This document shows positions 26,334 to 35,587 of a stretch of DNA of 64,000 bases, in pieces; within the stretch, counting starts at the first letter, position 1; each line of letters opens with the position of its first letter. This stretch comes from Paracoccus indicus (GTDB taxonomy: Bacteria; Pseudomonadota; Alphaproteobacteria; Rhodobacterales; Rhodobacteraceae). The position numbers and the translations under genes were made by a program. The stretch covers positions 1-64,000 of the forward strand of contig NZ_PYWA01000006.1 in NCBI RefSeq assembly GCF_003056335.1, written 5' to 3'. The notes beneath the pieces are model-generated. The model worked only from the letters and a program-made list of their open reading frames with translations. It was not told the DNA's origin and searched no databases.

Positions 26334-27245
26334 TCAGCCGCGCGATGCGACCAGCCTGTCGGCCAGCAGCGCCGCCGAGGTCCGGTTGTCCACCCCCAGC
26401 TTCAGATAGATCTGCTCCAGATGCTTGTTCACGGTGCGTGCGCTGAGGTCCAGGATCTCGGCGATGTCGCGATTGGCCTTGCCTTGGGATAGCCACAGCA
26501 GGACCTCGGATTCGCGGGCTGTCAGGCCGAAATGCTGGGCCAGCGTCACCTCGGGGGACCGGGATTGCGCGCGCTCGATCCGGATCAGCAGGTCGCCCCT
26601 GCTGCTTCGCCCGGTGTAATGCAGGCCAAGCGCGCCCGTCTGCAGGGGCGGGGCATGGGACACGGGCTGTCCCGTCAGACGACCCAGCCATGCCAGCAGG
26701 TCACCTGCGGCTTGTCCATCGGTGGTCAGCAGACCGGCCTCGCCAAGGCTGGCCAGCGCGCCCGGCGAACCCCATGCGACCCGCCCGGACCCATCCACCG
26801 CAACCAGGGCGCGGTTCTGCACATCGAAGGCATCGCGCAGGTCGCGGATCTGGCGGGCGTTCAGGATATGGGTGGTCACGCGGGCGATGAGTTCGTCGAC
26901 CTTGACCGGCTTGGTGACGTAATCGACGCCCCCGGCCTGCAATCCGCGGCGAACATCCTCTGAACCGGTAAGCCCGGTCATGAAGATGATCGGGGCATCG
27001 GTCATGACGGGGGCCGATTTCATCCGGCGACAAGTCTCGAAGCCGTCCATGCCGGGCATCATGGCATCCAGCAGGATGACGTCGGGATCGACGCGCCCCA
27101 GCAGGTCCAACGCGCGCTGGCCGTCGCGGGCCACGATGACGGTGGTGCCGCTTTCCTCGAGCGCCGTCGAGACCATCGCGACCGAGCCGGGATCATCGTC
27201 GACGATCAGCGCCATGGAGGCGATGGCCGCGTGGTCTCGGGTCAT
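26334..27245 (-). CDS. LuxR-family response regulator paired with the NCS1-kinase
   Basis: The 303-aa regulator has a receiver (ALIVDDDPGSVAMV; D60 in VILLDAMMPG; TKPVK lysine), a middle segment resembling a degenerate PAS domain (NRALVAVDGSGRVAWGSPGA) and a C-terminal LuxR helix-turn-helix (GLTARESEVLLWLSQGKANR, RTVNKHLEQIYLKLG). The ATG at 27245 overlaps the kinase stop as ATGA, so the two form a pair. A GTG at 27257 would give a slightly longer form. The probable target is the divergent transporter-formamidase operon through the exact palindrome at 30652-30669. Confidence 0.9.
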   Translation of the reverse strand: MTRDHAAIASMALIVDDDPGSVAMVSTALEESGTTVIVARDGQRALDLLGRVDPDVILLDAMMPGMDGFETCRRMKSAPVMTDAPIIFMTGLTGSEDVRRGLQAGGVDYVTKPVKVDELIARVTTHILNARQIRDLRDAFDVQNRALVAVDGSGRVAWGSPGALASLGEAGLLTTDGQAAGDLLAWLGRLTGQPVSHAPPLQTGALGLHYTGRSSRGDLLIRIERAQSRSPEVTLAQHFGLTARESEVLLWLSQGKANRDIAEILDLSARTVNKHLEQIYLKLGVDNRTSAALLADRLVASRG

Positions 27246-30200
27246 GCGTTCATCCACGTGTTCACGGTCTCCTCGATGGTCGTCAGGTCGTAGTCGTCCA
27301 GATACGCGCGCAAGCGGCGCGTCATGTCGGATGGGCCGCCCTGTTCGGTCTCGATCCGGTCCAGATGGGTTGCGACGCCGCGTGCGTGGCCGATGCGCGC
27401 GCTGGACAGCAGCCCTTCAAGGTCGAGCGGCAGAGGCGCGGGCGCGTCCTTTGTGGCGGGCGGCTGGCGGTCGTAGGTCAGGTCCAGCCGCAACAGGCTG
27501 GCGATCGTTTCGAGCATGTCGATCAGGGTATAGGGTTTGATGACGAAGCCGTCGTGGACCTTCATGTCACCCTGCACGGGCCGTGCTTCGGGCGCATGGC
27601 CGGTGCACATCAGGATGGGGGTCGTGTGGTGGGTGTGGTCGCGCAGCCATTGCGCAAGGCTGAGGCCGTCCTCGGCGGGCATGTCGACATCCAGAACGAA
27701 CAGATCCGGCGTGACGTCGCCCAGCATGGCGCGCGCCCCATCCGCATCCGCAGCGCCCACGACGTTGAAGCCCATGGGGGAAAAGAAGCTGTCGAACAGG
27801 TTCAGGTGGTTCAGGTCGTCGTCCACGATCATCAGGGTCCGACGGCGGCCCGCATAGCCGGTGGGACGGACCTCCTCGTCCAGGTCGGCCTGCCTGCCGG
27901 GGCGGGCGGCATGGTCGGGCACCGAGGGCAGCATCAGGCGCACGCGAAAGCTGCTGCCGGTGCCGGGGGTGCTTTCGGCGGTGATCTCTCCGCCCAGGAT
28001 GTCGACCAGCAGCTTGGTGATGGTCAGCCCCAGCCCCGATCCGCCCGGCTGCCGGTCGCCGCCGCGTTCGAAGGGCCGCCAGATGCGCTTCATCTGTTCG
28101 GGCGCGATGCCCTGTCCGGTATCGGTGATGACGATGGTGGCGACCTCGTTGCGATAGGAGAACGACATATCGACCGAGCCTTGCGCGGTATAGCGCACGG
28201 CGTTGGTCAGCAGGTTGATCAGGATCTGGCGCAGGCGCTTTTCGTCCGACATCACCCAGACAGGCAGGCTGCCGCTGGTGGTGATCGACAGCTGCAGGCC
28301 CTTCTGCGCGGCCTCTTCGCGAAACAGGGACCCGATCTGGTTCAGAAAACCGGGCAGGTTGATGCGTTCCCGCGCGATCTCGATCTGGCCGACCTCGATC
28401 TTCGAGATGTCCAGCAAACCTTCAACCAGCCCCGCCAGATGTTCGGACGACCTGCGGATGGTGCGCACAGCCTCGCGGCGGCGGGCGGGGATGTCGGGGT
28501 CGGCCTCGATGATCTGGGCAAAGCCGAAAATGGCGTTCAGCGGCGTGCGGATTTCATGGCTGAGACCGGCCAGATAGCGGGTCTTGGCGGTATTGGCGGC
28601 CTCGGCCTGTTCCTTGGCATCCTGCAGGGCTAGGTCGGTGCGCTTGTGCGCGCGGATTTCCTGCAGCAGGCGCAGCGTCTGGCGGTCGGCCTCGTCGCGG
28701 GCGTTGCGGCGGCTTTCGCGGCCCAGGATCAGCATCCAGATGCCGACGCCGATCAGCACCACGGCCCCGCAGAACAGCGCCCCCAGGATGGCGCTGAACC
28801 CCGGCGACATGCGCGCGCGATAGATGAAGGTCAGCAGCAGCGCCAGGGCCGCCACCGTCCCCGTGAAGCAGACCGAAAAGATCCCCGCCCGCGACAGAAG
28901 ATGCTGGGCGACGGTGGGGGGCATGCTGCGTTCGATCGCGTGGCGGATGGTGGCGGGCGCGCGACCGTGCGGCTTGCAGCGGTCCCCGCACCCCCCCTCC
29001 AGCGAACAGCAGAGCGAGCAGATCTGACCCTCGATGAAGGGGCAGGTGGCCATGTCGGGCGCCTCGAAGGCATAGCCGCAGGTGTCGCAGACATGCCGCC
29101 CTTGGGTGAATTCCGACGGCTGGCGCGCGATGTAGAAGCGCCCGCCGCTGAGCCAGGCGATCAGCGGTGCCAGTGCGATGGCCGTGCCAAGCGCCACGAA
29201 GGCCGACAGCGCCCCCGCCACCTGACCCAGCAGCCCGTGACCGGCCATCAGCCCGACGGTCACCGCCCCCAGCATCGCGCCCAGACCCACGGGGTTCAGG
29301 TCATAGAGATAGGCCCTGCGGAACTCGATCCCCCTGGGGCTGAGGCCCAGGGGCTTGTTGATGACCAGATCGGCGAAGATCGCCCCGATCCAAGCCAGCG
29401 CCACGGTGGAATAGAAGCTGAGCGTCGCCTCGATGGCGTGAAAGACGCCGAACTGCATCAGCAGGAAGGCGATGGCCACGTTGAAGATCAGCCAGACGAC
29501 GCGACCGGGATGGGCATGGGTCAGCCGCGAGAAGAAGTTCGACCAGGCGATCGAGCCTGCATAGGCGTTCGTAACGTTGATCTTCAGCTGGCACAGGATG
29601 ATGAAGACGCCCGTCACCGCCAGCGCGATGCGCCCGTCCCCCAGGGCCAAGTCGAAGGCCGCGAAGTAAAGATGGGCGGGGTCGGTCAGATCCGCCGTCG
29701 CGGTGCCTGCCGAGATCGCAAGCACCGTCAGGAAGGACCCGGCCAGCATCTTCAGCCCGCCCAGGACCGCCCAACCGGGGCCCGCCGCGATGACCGCCGC
29801 CCACCAGCCGATGCGCTGTCGGCGGGTGACGGGCGCGGGAAGGAAGCGCAGGAAATCCACCTGCTCGCCGATCTGCGCGATCAGCGACAGCCCGATGGCC
29901 GATGCCGCACCGAAGGACAGCAGGGTCAGCTGCGACTGGCCATCCAGCCCCATGAAACCTGCCCAATCGACGTCGCCGCGTCCCATGACCGCGATCAGCA
30001 CGAAGGGCAGCAGGTTCAGCGCCAGCCACGGGATCTGGGTCCAGGCCTGAAACCGCGAGATGCGCGAAAACCCGTGCACCACCAGCGGGATCACCACGAC
30101 CGCCGATGCCATGTAGCCCACCCACAGCGGCACGCTGAAGCAGAACTGCAGCGCCAGCGCCAGGATCGCGGCCTCGAGCGCGAAGAAGATGAAGGTAAAG

Positions 30201-30571
30201 CTGGCGTAGATCAGCGACGTCAGAGTCGATCCCAGATATCCGAACCCCGCCCCCCGCGTCAGAAGGTCGATATCGACCCCGTAGCGCGCCGCGTAATAGG
30301 CGATGGGAAGGCCGGTGACGAACAGGATCGCGCAGACCGCCCCGATGGCCGCCGCCGCCGTCGCGAAGCCGAAGCCCAAGGTCAGCGCGGCCCCGATCGC
30401 CTCGAGCGCCAGGAACGAGATTGAACCGATCGCCGCGTTCGCCACCCATGCCGCAGACCAGCGCCGCGCCCGATGGGCGGTGAAGCGCAGGGCGAAATCC
30501 TCCAGCGTCTCATCGGCGACAAGGCGGTGGTATTCGCGCTTGACGGTGGTGGCGTGCAGCAGCTCGCTCAT
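27242..30571 (-). CDS. NCS1-type transporter domain fused to hybrid histidine kinase
   Basis: The 1109-aa protein starts with about twelve membrane segments (residues 40-490) in the pattern of NCS1 cytosine/purine/allantoin permeases (ITRGAGFGYLGSTLTSL-like LLTRGAGFGYLG; QLKINVTNAYAGSIAWSNFF). A cysteine-rich stretch follows: C495, C498, C510, C518, C521, C522, C528 and C532. Then come two more helices and a coiled coil; HisKA with H672 (GLSHEIRTPLNAIFG); HATPase (INLLTNAVRY, DTGQGIAP, GGSGLGLTI); a receiver with D961 (FVLDVDMP); and a helical tail of about 80 aa. It is comparable in concept to CbrA (SSF transporter plus kinase). It likely senses urea, amide or a purine-like N source by binding or transport and signals to the LuxR regulator next to it. 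Confidence 0.88.
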   Translation of the reverse strand: MSELLHATTVKREYHRLVADETLEDFALRFTAHRARRWSAAWVANAAIGSISFLALEAIGAALTLGFGFATAAAAIGAVCAILFVTGLPIAYYAARYGVDIDLLTRGAGFGYLGSTLTSLIYASFTFIFFALEAAILALALQFCFSVPLWVGYMASAVVVIPLVVHGFSRISRFQAWTQIPWLALNLLPFVLIAVMGRGDVDWAGFMGLDGQSQLTLLSFGAASAIGLSLIAQIGEQVDFLRFLPAPVTRRQRIGWWAAVIAAGPGWAVLGGLKMLAGSFLTVLAISAGTATADLTDPAHLYFAAFDLALGDGRIALAVTGVFIILCQLKINVTNAYAGSIAWSNFFSRLTHAHPGRVVWLIFNVAIAFLLMQFGVFHAIEATLSFYSTVALAWIGAIFADLVINKPLGLSPRGIEFRRAYLYDLNPVGLGAMLGAVTVGLMAGHGLLGQVAGALSAFVALGTAIALAPLIAWLSGGRFYIARQPSEFTQGRHVCDTCGYAFEAPDMATCPFIEGQICSLCCSLEGGCGDRCKPHGRAPATIRHAIERSMPPTVAQHLLSRAGIFSVCFTGTVAALALLLTFIYRARMSPGFSAILGALFCGAVVLIGVGIWMLILGRESRRNARDEADRQTLRLLQEIRAHKRTDLALQDAKEQAEAANTAKTRYLAGLSHEIRTPLNAIFGFAQIIEADPDIPARRREAVRTIRRSSEHLAGLVEGLLDISKIEVGQIEIARERINLPGFLNQIGSLFREEAAQKGLQLSITTSGSLPVWVMSDEKRLRQILINLLTNAVRYTAQGSVDMSFSYRNEVATIVITDTGQGIAPEQMKRIWRPFERGGDRQPGGSGLGLTITKLLVDILGGEITAESTPGTGSSFRVRLMLPSVPDHAARPGRQADLDEEVRPTGYAGRRRTLMIVDDDLNHLNLFDSFFSPMGFNVVGAADADGARAMLGDVTPDLFVLDVDMPAEDGLSLAQWLRDHTHHTTPILMCTGHAPEARPVQGDMKVHDGFVIKPYTLIDMLETIASLLRLDLTYDRQPPATKDAPAPLPLDLEGLLSSARIGHARGVATHLDRIETEQGGPSDMTRRLRAYLDDYDLTTIEETVNTWMNA

Positions 30572-30651
30572 CCCGGGGACCCCTTTGCCATGCTCTCATG
30601 CAGCGCCGCTGCGGTCCTGGGCAGGGGTAAGGGGAAATTATGCGTAATCAT

Positions 30652-30669
30652 ATACGTCAATTGACGTAT
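30652..30669. promoter_or_regulatory. Perfect 18-bp palindrome in the divergent urt/fmd promoter region
   Basis: ATACGTCAATTGACGTAT is exactly self-complementary. It lies 62 bases before the transporter binding-protein ATG and 81 bases before the divergent kinase ATG, in a locally AT-rich stretch. The position and symmetry suit a dimeric activator such as the adjacent LuxR-type regulator. It could also overlap a -35 element (TTGACG is inside it). Confidence 0.65.
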
Positions 30670-30731
30670 TCCGGAATGACGCTGCGCCGATCAACCTCTG
30701 GTCAACCACGATGTGAACCGACGAGGGCAAC

Positions 30732-31997
30732 ATGGCTGACAAGAAGACGTTCCCGATCAATCCGCTTTCCCGGCGCGCCATCCTGGCGGGCGGGGCCGCG
30801 CTTGGCGCGACGCTGTTCCTGCCGAAAGGACTGCGCGCGCAGGATTTCCCGACCGACCAGGTGAACACCACCGGGCTGGCCGTGACCGATGACACCGTGC
30901 AGGTGGGCATCCTGCATTCCATCAGCGGCACGATGTCCATTTCGGAAACCGGGTCGGTGCAGGCCGAGAAGCTGGCGATCGAGCAGATCAACGCCCAGGG
31001 CGGCGTCCTTGGCCGCAAGATCGAGACCATCCAGGAAGACGGCGCCTCGGATTGGCCGACCTTCGCGGAAAAGGCGCGCAAGCTGCTGGTCAACGACAAG
31101 GTGGCCAGCGTCATGGGCTGCTGGACCTCGGCCAGCCGCAAGGCCGTGCTGCCGGTCTTCGAACAATACAACGGCATGCTGTATTACCCGACCTTCTATG
31201 AAGGCTTGGAGGAAAGCCCCAACGTCATCTACACTGGCCAAGAAGCCACGCAGCAGATCATCGCGGGCCTTGACTGGGTCGCGCGCGAAAAGGGCGCCAA
31301 GTCCTTCTATCTGCTGGGGTCGGATTACATCTGGCCGCGCACCTCGAACAAGATCGCCCGCAAGCACATCGAGGACAAGCTGGGCGGCAAGGTCCTGGGC
31401 GAGGAATACTATCCCCTCGGCCACACCCAGTTCAATTCGGTCATCAACAAGATCCGCCTGAAGAAGCCCGACGTGATCTATGCCATCGTCGTCGGCGGAT
31501 CGAACGTGGCCTTCTACAAGCAATTGAAGGCCGCCGGCATCGACATGACCGAGGAAGCGCCGCTGCTGCTGACCATTTCCGTGACCGAGGACGAGATCCG
31601 CGGCATCGGCGGCGAAAACATCGAAGGCGCCTATGCCTGCATGAAGTACTTCCAGTCGCTGGAGAACGAGAACAACCGCGAATTCGTCGCCGCCTTCAAG
31701 GAGATGTGGGGCGACGACATGGTCATCGGCGACGTCACGCAGGCGGCCTATCTGGGACCGTGGCTGTGGAAGGCCGCCGTCGAGAAGGCCGGGTCCTTCG
31801 ACGTGGACAAGGTGCGCGAGGCCAGCCCCGGCATCGAGCTGGCCAGCGCCCCCGAAGGCTATGTCAAGATCCACGAGAACCATCACCTGTGGTCCAAGAC
31901 CCGCGTGGGTCACGCCAAGGCGGACGGTCAATACGAGGTCGTCTTCGAGACCGGCGACCTGGTCGAGCCCGACCCCTTCCCCGAAGGCTATCAGTAA
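30732..31997 (+). CDS. urtA: Urea/short-chain amide ABC transporter substrate-binding protein (UrtA/FmdD type)
   Basis: The 421-aa protein has an N-terminal twin-arginine style signal (LSRRAILAGGAALGATL). A leucine/amide-binding fold follows with UrtA-like patches: VGILHSISGTMSISE, QEDGASDWPTF, MGCWTSASRKAVLPVFE, LYYPTFYEGLEESPNV and GSDYIWPRTSNKI. The same family includes FmdD of the formamide system, and the formamidase gene in this operon favours an amide or urea ligand. It begins a five-gene importer cassette. A stable hairpin follows its stop. Confidence 0.9.
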   Translation: MADKKTFPINPLSRRAILAGGAALGATLFLPKGLRAQDFPTDQVNTTGLAVTDDTVQVGILHSISGTMSISETGSVQAEKLAIEQINAQGGVLGRKIETIQEDGASDWPTFAEKARKLLVNDKVASVMGCWTSASRKAVLPVFEQYNGMLYYPTFYEGLEESPNVIYTGQEATQQIIAGLDWVAREKGAKSFYLLGSDYIWPRTSNKIARKHIEDKLGGKVLGEEYYPLGHTQFNSVINKIRLKKPDVIYAIVVGGSNVAFYKQLKAAGIDMTEEAPLLLTISVTEDEIRGIGGENIEGAYACMKYFQSLENENNREFVAAFKEMWGDDMVIGDVTQAAYLGPWLWKAAVEKAGSFDVDKVREASPGIELASAPEGYVKIHENHHLWSKTRVGHAKADGQYEVVFETGDLVEPDPFPEGYQ

Positions 31998-32005
31998 GCC
32001 CGCCC

Positions 32006-32028
32006 CGGCGGTCCGGCCAGGACCGCCG
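32006..32028 (+). other. RNA hairpin after the urtA-type gene
   Basis: CGGCGGTCC-GGCCA-GGACCGCCG forms a nine-pair stem, followed ten bases later by a C-rich then T-rich stretch (CCCCCTTTTTCC). It could partially terminate or protect the upstream message and so raise binding-protein levels over the permeases. Confidence 0.6.
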
Positions 32029-32057
32029 CCCACCCCCTTTTTCCAAGGAGAGTTCCG

Positions 32058-32984
32058 ATGTTCTCGGACTATTCCCTGTCAGAGCTTGGCGCGATCTTCG
32101 CCATGCAGGGCTTTGCCGGGCTGATCCTGTTTTCGGTCTTCGTGCTGATGGCCCTTGGGCTTGCGATCATCTTCGGCCAGATGGGCGTCATCAACATGGC
32201 GCATGGCGAATTCATGATCCTGGGCGCCTATGTCACCTATCTGGTGTCGAACGCCTTCGCGGCCTACATGCCGGCGCTGTTCGGCGCCTATTTCTTCGTG
32301 GCGATGGTGCTGGCCTTCTGCGCCTCGGGGCTGTTGGGGATGGCGGTCGAATGGGCCATCATCCGGCATCTCTACAAGCGGCCGCTGGACACGCTGCTGG
32401 CGACCTGGGGTCTCAGCCTGATGCTGCAGCAGGCATTCCGGTCGCTGTTCGGCGCGCGCGAGGTCGGCGTCACGATCCCCGACTGGATGATGGGGTCGAT
32501 GGCCGTGACCGACATGATCGAGGTGCCGATCAACGGCATCTTCGTCATGGTGCTGGCCTTGGGCATCTCGGCGGCGATCTATGTGATGATGTATCGGTCG
32601 GGCTGGGGTCGCCAGGTGCGTGCCGTGACGCAGAACCGCGTGATGGCGGGGGCCGTGGGCATCAACACCGAACGCACCGACCGCATGACCTTCGGCATCG
32701 GCTGCGGGGTCGCGGGCGTCGCGGGTGCGGCCTTCACCATGATCGGATCGACGGGGCCGACCTCGGGTCAGGCCTATATCGTGGACACCTTCCTTGTGGT
32801 GGTCTTCGGGGGCGCGGCCAGCCTGCTGGGCACGATCGCCTCGGCATTTTCCATCAGCCAGGCGCAGTCGATCCTTGAATTCTTCCTCTCGGGCTCGATG
32901 GCCAAGGTCATCACGCTGCTTGTGGTGGTCGGCATCCTGATGCTGCGCCCGCAGGGCCTGTTCGCCATGAAACTTCGGAAATGA
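32058..32984 (+). CDS. urtB: Branched-chain/urea-type ABC permease (UrtB type)
   Basis: The 308-aa membrane protein has about eight helices and LivH/UrtB motifs: GQMGVINMAHGEFMILGAYV near the N-terminus, RHLYKRPLDTLLATWGLSL in the centre, and VDTFLVVVFGGAASLLGTI towards the end. AAGGAG precedes the ATG by about 7 bases. The stop overlaps an ATG of the next gene region (ATGA at 32981), so the permeases are co-translated. Confidence 0.92.
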   Translation: MFSDYSLSELGAIFAMQGFAGLILFSVFVLMALGLAIIFGQMGVINMAHGEFMILGAYVTYLVSNAFAAYMPALFGAYFFVAMVLAFCASGLLGMAVEWAIIRHLYKRPLDTLLATWGLSLMLQQAFRSLFGAREVGVTIPDWMMGSMAVTDMIEVPINGIFVMVLALGISAAIYVMMYRSGWGRQVRAVTQNRVMAGAVGINTERTDRMTFGIGCGVAGVAGAAFTMIGSTGPTSGQAYIVDTFLVVVFGGAASLLGTIASAFSISQAQSILEFFLSGSMAKVITLLVVVGILMLRPQGLFAMKLRK

Positions 32985-32995
32985 GGGATCGGACA

Positions 32996-34105
32996 ATGAC
33001 CAGGACATCCTTCCTGAAGCGCGACGAGGCCGTGGGCCTTGCCATCCTGGCGCTGATCATCTTCGTGGTCTTTCCGGTCATGCTGGACGACTTCCGGCTG
33101 AACCTGTTCGGCAAATACCTGACCTATGCCTTCGTGGCGATCGGGTTGGTCCTGTGCTGGGGGGCGGGTGGCATCCTCAGCCTGGGGCAGGGGGTCTTCT
33201 TCGGGCTGGGGGGCTATTGCATGGCGATGTTCCTCAAGCTCGAGGCATCGACCCCCGAGGCGACGGCCATCCAGTCCACCCCCGGCATTCCGGACTTCAT
33301 GGACTGGAACCAGATCACCGCTCTGCCGGTCTGGTGGCAGCCCTTCGACAGCTTCGCGCTGACGCTGGCCGCGATCCTGGTGGTGCCTGCCGCATTCGCC
33401 TTCGTCATCGGCTTCGCGATGTTCCGCCGCCGGGTCAGCGGGGTCTATTTCGCGATCATCACCCAAGCCATCGCGGCCATCGTGACGATCCTGATCATCG
33501 GCCAGCAGGGCTATACCGGCGGTGTGAACGGCATCACCGACCTGCGAACGCTGATGGGTTGGGACATCCGCCCCGACGGGGCCAAGACCGCGCTTTACTT
33601 CGTGAACGGCGTCCTGCTGTTCGTCTGCCTGCTGGTCGCCATGGCGATCCGCAAGTCCAAGTTCGGCCGCGTCCTGGTGGCCATGCGCGACGCCGAGGAT
33701 CGGGTCCGCTTTTCCGGATACGACGTGGCCAGCTTCAAGATCTTCATCTTCTGCGTCGGCGCGATGATGGCATCCGTCGGGGGGGCGATGTTCACCCTGC
33801 AGGTCGGCTTCATGTCGCCCACCATCGTCGGCATCGTCCCTTCCATCGAGATGGTGATCTTCTGCGCGGTCGGCGGGCGTCATTCGCTGATGGGCGCGGT
33901 CTATGGCGCGCTTCTGGTGAACTGGGCCAAGACCACATTCTCGGAGAGCTTCCCCGATCTGTGGCTGTTCGGGCTGGGCGCGCTGTTCATCGCGGTGGTC
34001 ATGGCGTTCCCCAACGGGCTGGCCGGTCTTTACGACGACTACGTCAAGCCCCGCCTGCCAATGCGCCGCACGGCCCCCGCCACCCAACCGCAGCCGGCAG
34101 AATAG
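32996..34105 (+). CDS. urtC: Branched-chain/urea-type ABC permease (UrtC type)
   Basis: The 369-aa LivM-like permease shows WGAGGILSLGQGVFFGLGGY, FRRRVSGVYFAIITQAIAAI, MRDAEDRVRFSGYDVASFKI and CAVGGRHSLMGAVYGALLVN, the usual UrtC patches. I prefer the ATG at 32996 because GAGG lies 9 bases before it; an ATG at 32981 would overlap the urtB stop but has no ribosome site. With UrtB it forms the membrane channel. Confidence 0.92.
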   Translation: MTRTSFLKRDEAVGLAILALIIFVVFPVMLDDFRLNLFGKYLTYAFVAIGLVLCWGAGGILSLGQGVFFGLGGYCMAMFLKLEASTPEATAIQSTPGIPDFMDWNQITALPVWWQPFDSFALTLAAILVVPAAFAFVIGFAMFRRRVSGVYFAIITQAIAAIVTILIIGQQGYTGGVNGITDLRTLMGWDIRPDGAKTALYFVNGVLLFVCLLVAMAIRKSKFGRVLVAMRDAEDRVRFSGYDVASFKIFIFCVGAMMASVGGAMFTLQVGFMSPTIVGIVPSIEMVIFCAVGGRHSLMGAVYGALLVNWAKTTFSESFPDLWLFGLGALFIAVVMAFPNGLAGLYDDYVKPRLPMRRTAPATQPQPAE

Positions 34106-34115
34106 GACAGCGATC

Positions 34116-34862
34116 ATGCAGGAAAATCACAACTTTATCCTGGCGGTCGAGGATCTGACCGTGTCCTTCGACGGGTTCAAGGCGGTGGACGGCCTCAGCT
34201 TCTATATCGAGCCGAACGAATGCCGCGTCATCATCGGGCCGAACGGGGCGGGCAAGACGACGGTCCTGGACCTGATCTGCGGGCGCACCCGTGCCACCGC
34301 CGGTTCGATCGACTTCAAGGGTTCCGAACTGACCCGCATGCGCGAAGACCAGATCGTGCATGCAGGCGTGGGCCGCAAGTTCCAGACGCCCTCGGTCTAT
34401 GAGGATCTGTCGGTCTTCGAGAACCTGGAAATCAGCTATCCGCGCGGACACACGGTCCTTGGCGCGCTGACCTTCCGGCGCGACGCCGAGGTCGAGGCTC
34501 GCATCCGCGACATCGCCGAGACGATCTTTCTGGGCGACATGCTGCAGGAACGCGCTGCCATCCTCAGCCATGGTCAGAAGCAGTGGCTGGAGATCGGGAT
34601 GCTGCTGATCCAGGACCCGCAGCTGATGATGCTGGACGAACCCGTCGCGGGGATGTCGGTGGCCGAACGCAAGAAGACGGCCGAACTGCTGAACCGCATC
34701 ATCCGCGACCGCGCGGTCATCGTGATCGAACACGACATGGGCTTTGTCGCCGACATCGCCACCCGCGTGACGGTGATGCACCAGGGCAAGCGCCTGTCGG
34801 AAGGGTCCATGGCCCATGTGCAGGCCGATCCCAAGGTCGTCGAAGTCTATCTGGGACATTGA
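34116..34862 (+). CDS. urtD: Urea-type ABC transporter ATPase (UrtD type)
   Basis: The 248-aa ATPase has Walker A GPNGAGKT, Q-loop VGRKFQTPSVYEDLS, signature LSHGQKQWLEIG in the variant form typical of UrtD, Walker B LMMLDEPVAGMSVAE and the switch histidine in VIEHDMGFV. It pairs with the UrtE-type ATPase immediately downstream as the asymmetric LivG/LivF-like ATPase pair. Confidence 0.93.
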   Translation: MQENHNFILAVEDLTVSFDGFKAVDGLSFYIEPNECRVIIGPNGAGKTTVLDLICGRTRATAGSIDFKGSELTRMREDQIVHAGVGRKFQTPSVYEDLSVFENLEISYPRGHTVLGALTFRRDAEVEARIRDIAETIFLGDMLQERAAILSHGQKQWLEIGMLLIQDPQLMMLDEPVAGMSVAERKKTAELLNRIIRDRAVIVIEHDMGFVADIATRVTVMHQGKRLSEGSMAHVQADPKVVEVYLGH

Positions 34863-34869
34863 GGAGCAC

Positions 34870-35562
34870 ATGATGCTGACCATCGAGAACCTGACATCGG
34901 GCTATGGCGAATCCGACGTGCTGCGCGGCCTGGACCTGCAGGTGCCCAAGGGGCAGATCGTGGCGATCATGGGGCGCAACGGCATGGGCAAGACGACCCT
35001 GATGAAATCGCTGATGGGCATCGTGCCCGCGACCGGCGGGACCATCACGGTGGACGACCGGCAGGTGGGGGGGCTGAAGTCCCACGCCCGCGTCGCCGGC
35101 GGTCTGGCCTATGTCCCGCAGGGCCGGCAGATCTTTTCCGCCATGACGGTCGAGGAGAACGTCGAGACGGGCCTGACCGTCACCGGCAAGAAGACCGTCC
35201 CCGCCGACATCTATGAATTGTTCCCCGTGCTGCTGGAAATGAAGCACCGGCGCGGCGGCAACCTGTCGGGCGGTCAGCAGCAACAGCTTGCCATCGCCCG
35301 CGCCCTGGCGTCCGACCCCAAGGTCCTGCTGCTGGACGAACCGACCGAAGGCATCCAGCCCTCGATCATCCGCGACATGGCCCGCACCCTGCGCCAGATC
35401 CGCGACGAACGCGGCCTGACCATCATCGTCTCGGAACAGGTGCTCAGCTTCGCGCTGGACGTGGCCGATCGCGTGATGGTGCTGGAAAAGGGCGCCTTCG
35501 TCCACGACAGCCCCCGCGCGGGCGTCGACGAGGCGCATGTCTCGAAATTCCTTTCCGTCTGA
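34870..35562 (+). CDS. urtE: Urea-type ABC transporter ATPase (UrtE type)
   Basis: The 230-aa ATPase has Walker A GRNGMGKT, MTVEENVETG, signature LSGGQQQQLAIARAL, Walker B VLLLDEPTEGIQPSII and IIVSEQVLSFALDVADR near the end. GGAG is 6 bases before the tandem ATG-ATG start; the second ATG is an alternative. It is the LivF-type partner of UrtD. The formamidase gene starts 25 bases later. Confidence 0.93.
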   Translation: MMLTIENLTSGYGESDVLRGLDLQVPKGQIVAIMGRNGMGKTTLMKSLMGIVPATGGTITVDDRQVGGLKSHARVAGGLAYVPQGRQIFSAMTVEENVETGLTVTGKKTVPADIYELFPVLLEMKHRRGGNLSGGQQQQLAIARALASDPKVLLLDEPTEGIQPSIIRDMARTLRQIRDERGLTIIVSEQVLSFALDVADRVMVLEKGAFVHDSPRAGVDEAHVSKFLSV

Positions 35563-35587
35563 ACCCGCAAGAAGAAGGAGGCCCGCC

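Noticed and set aside
28646..30424. A long plus-strand frame of about 590 codons
   Set aside because: It is antisense to the transporter part of the kinase gene and consists of low-complexity Arg/Gln/His sequence.
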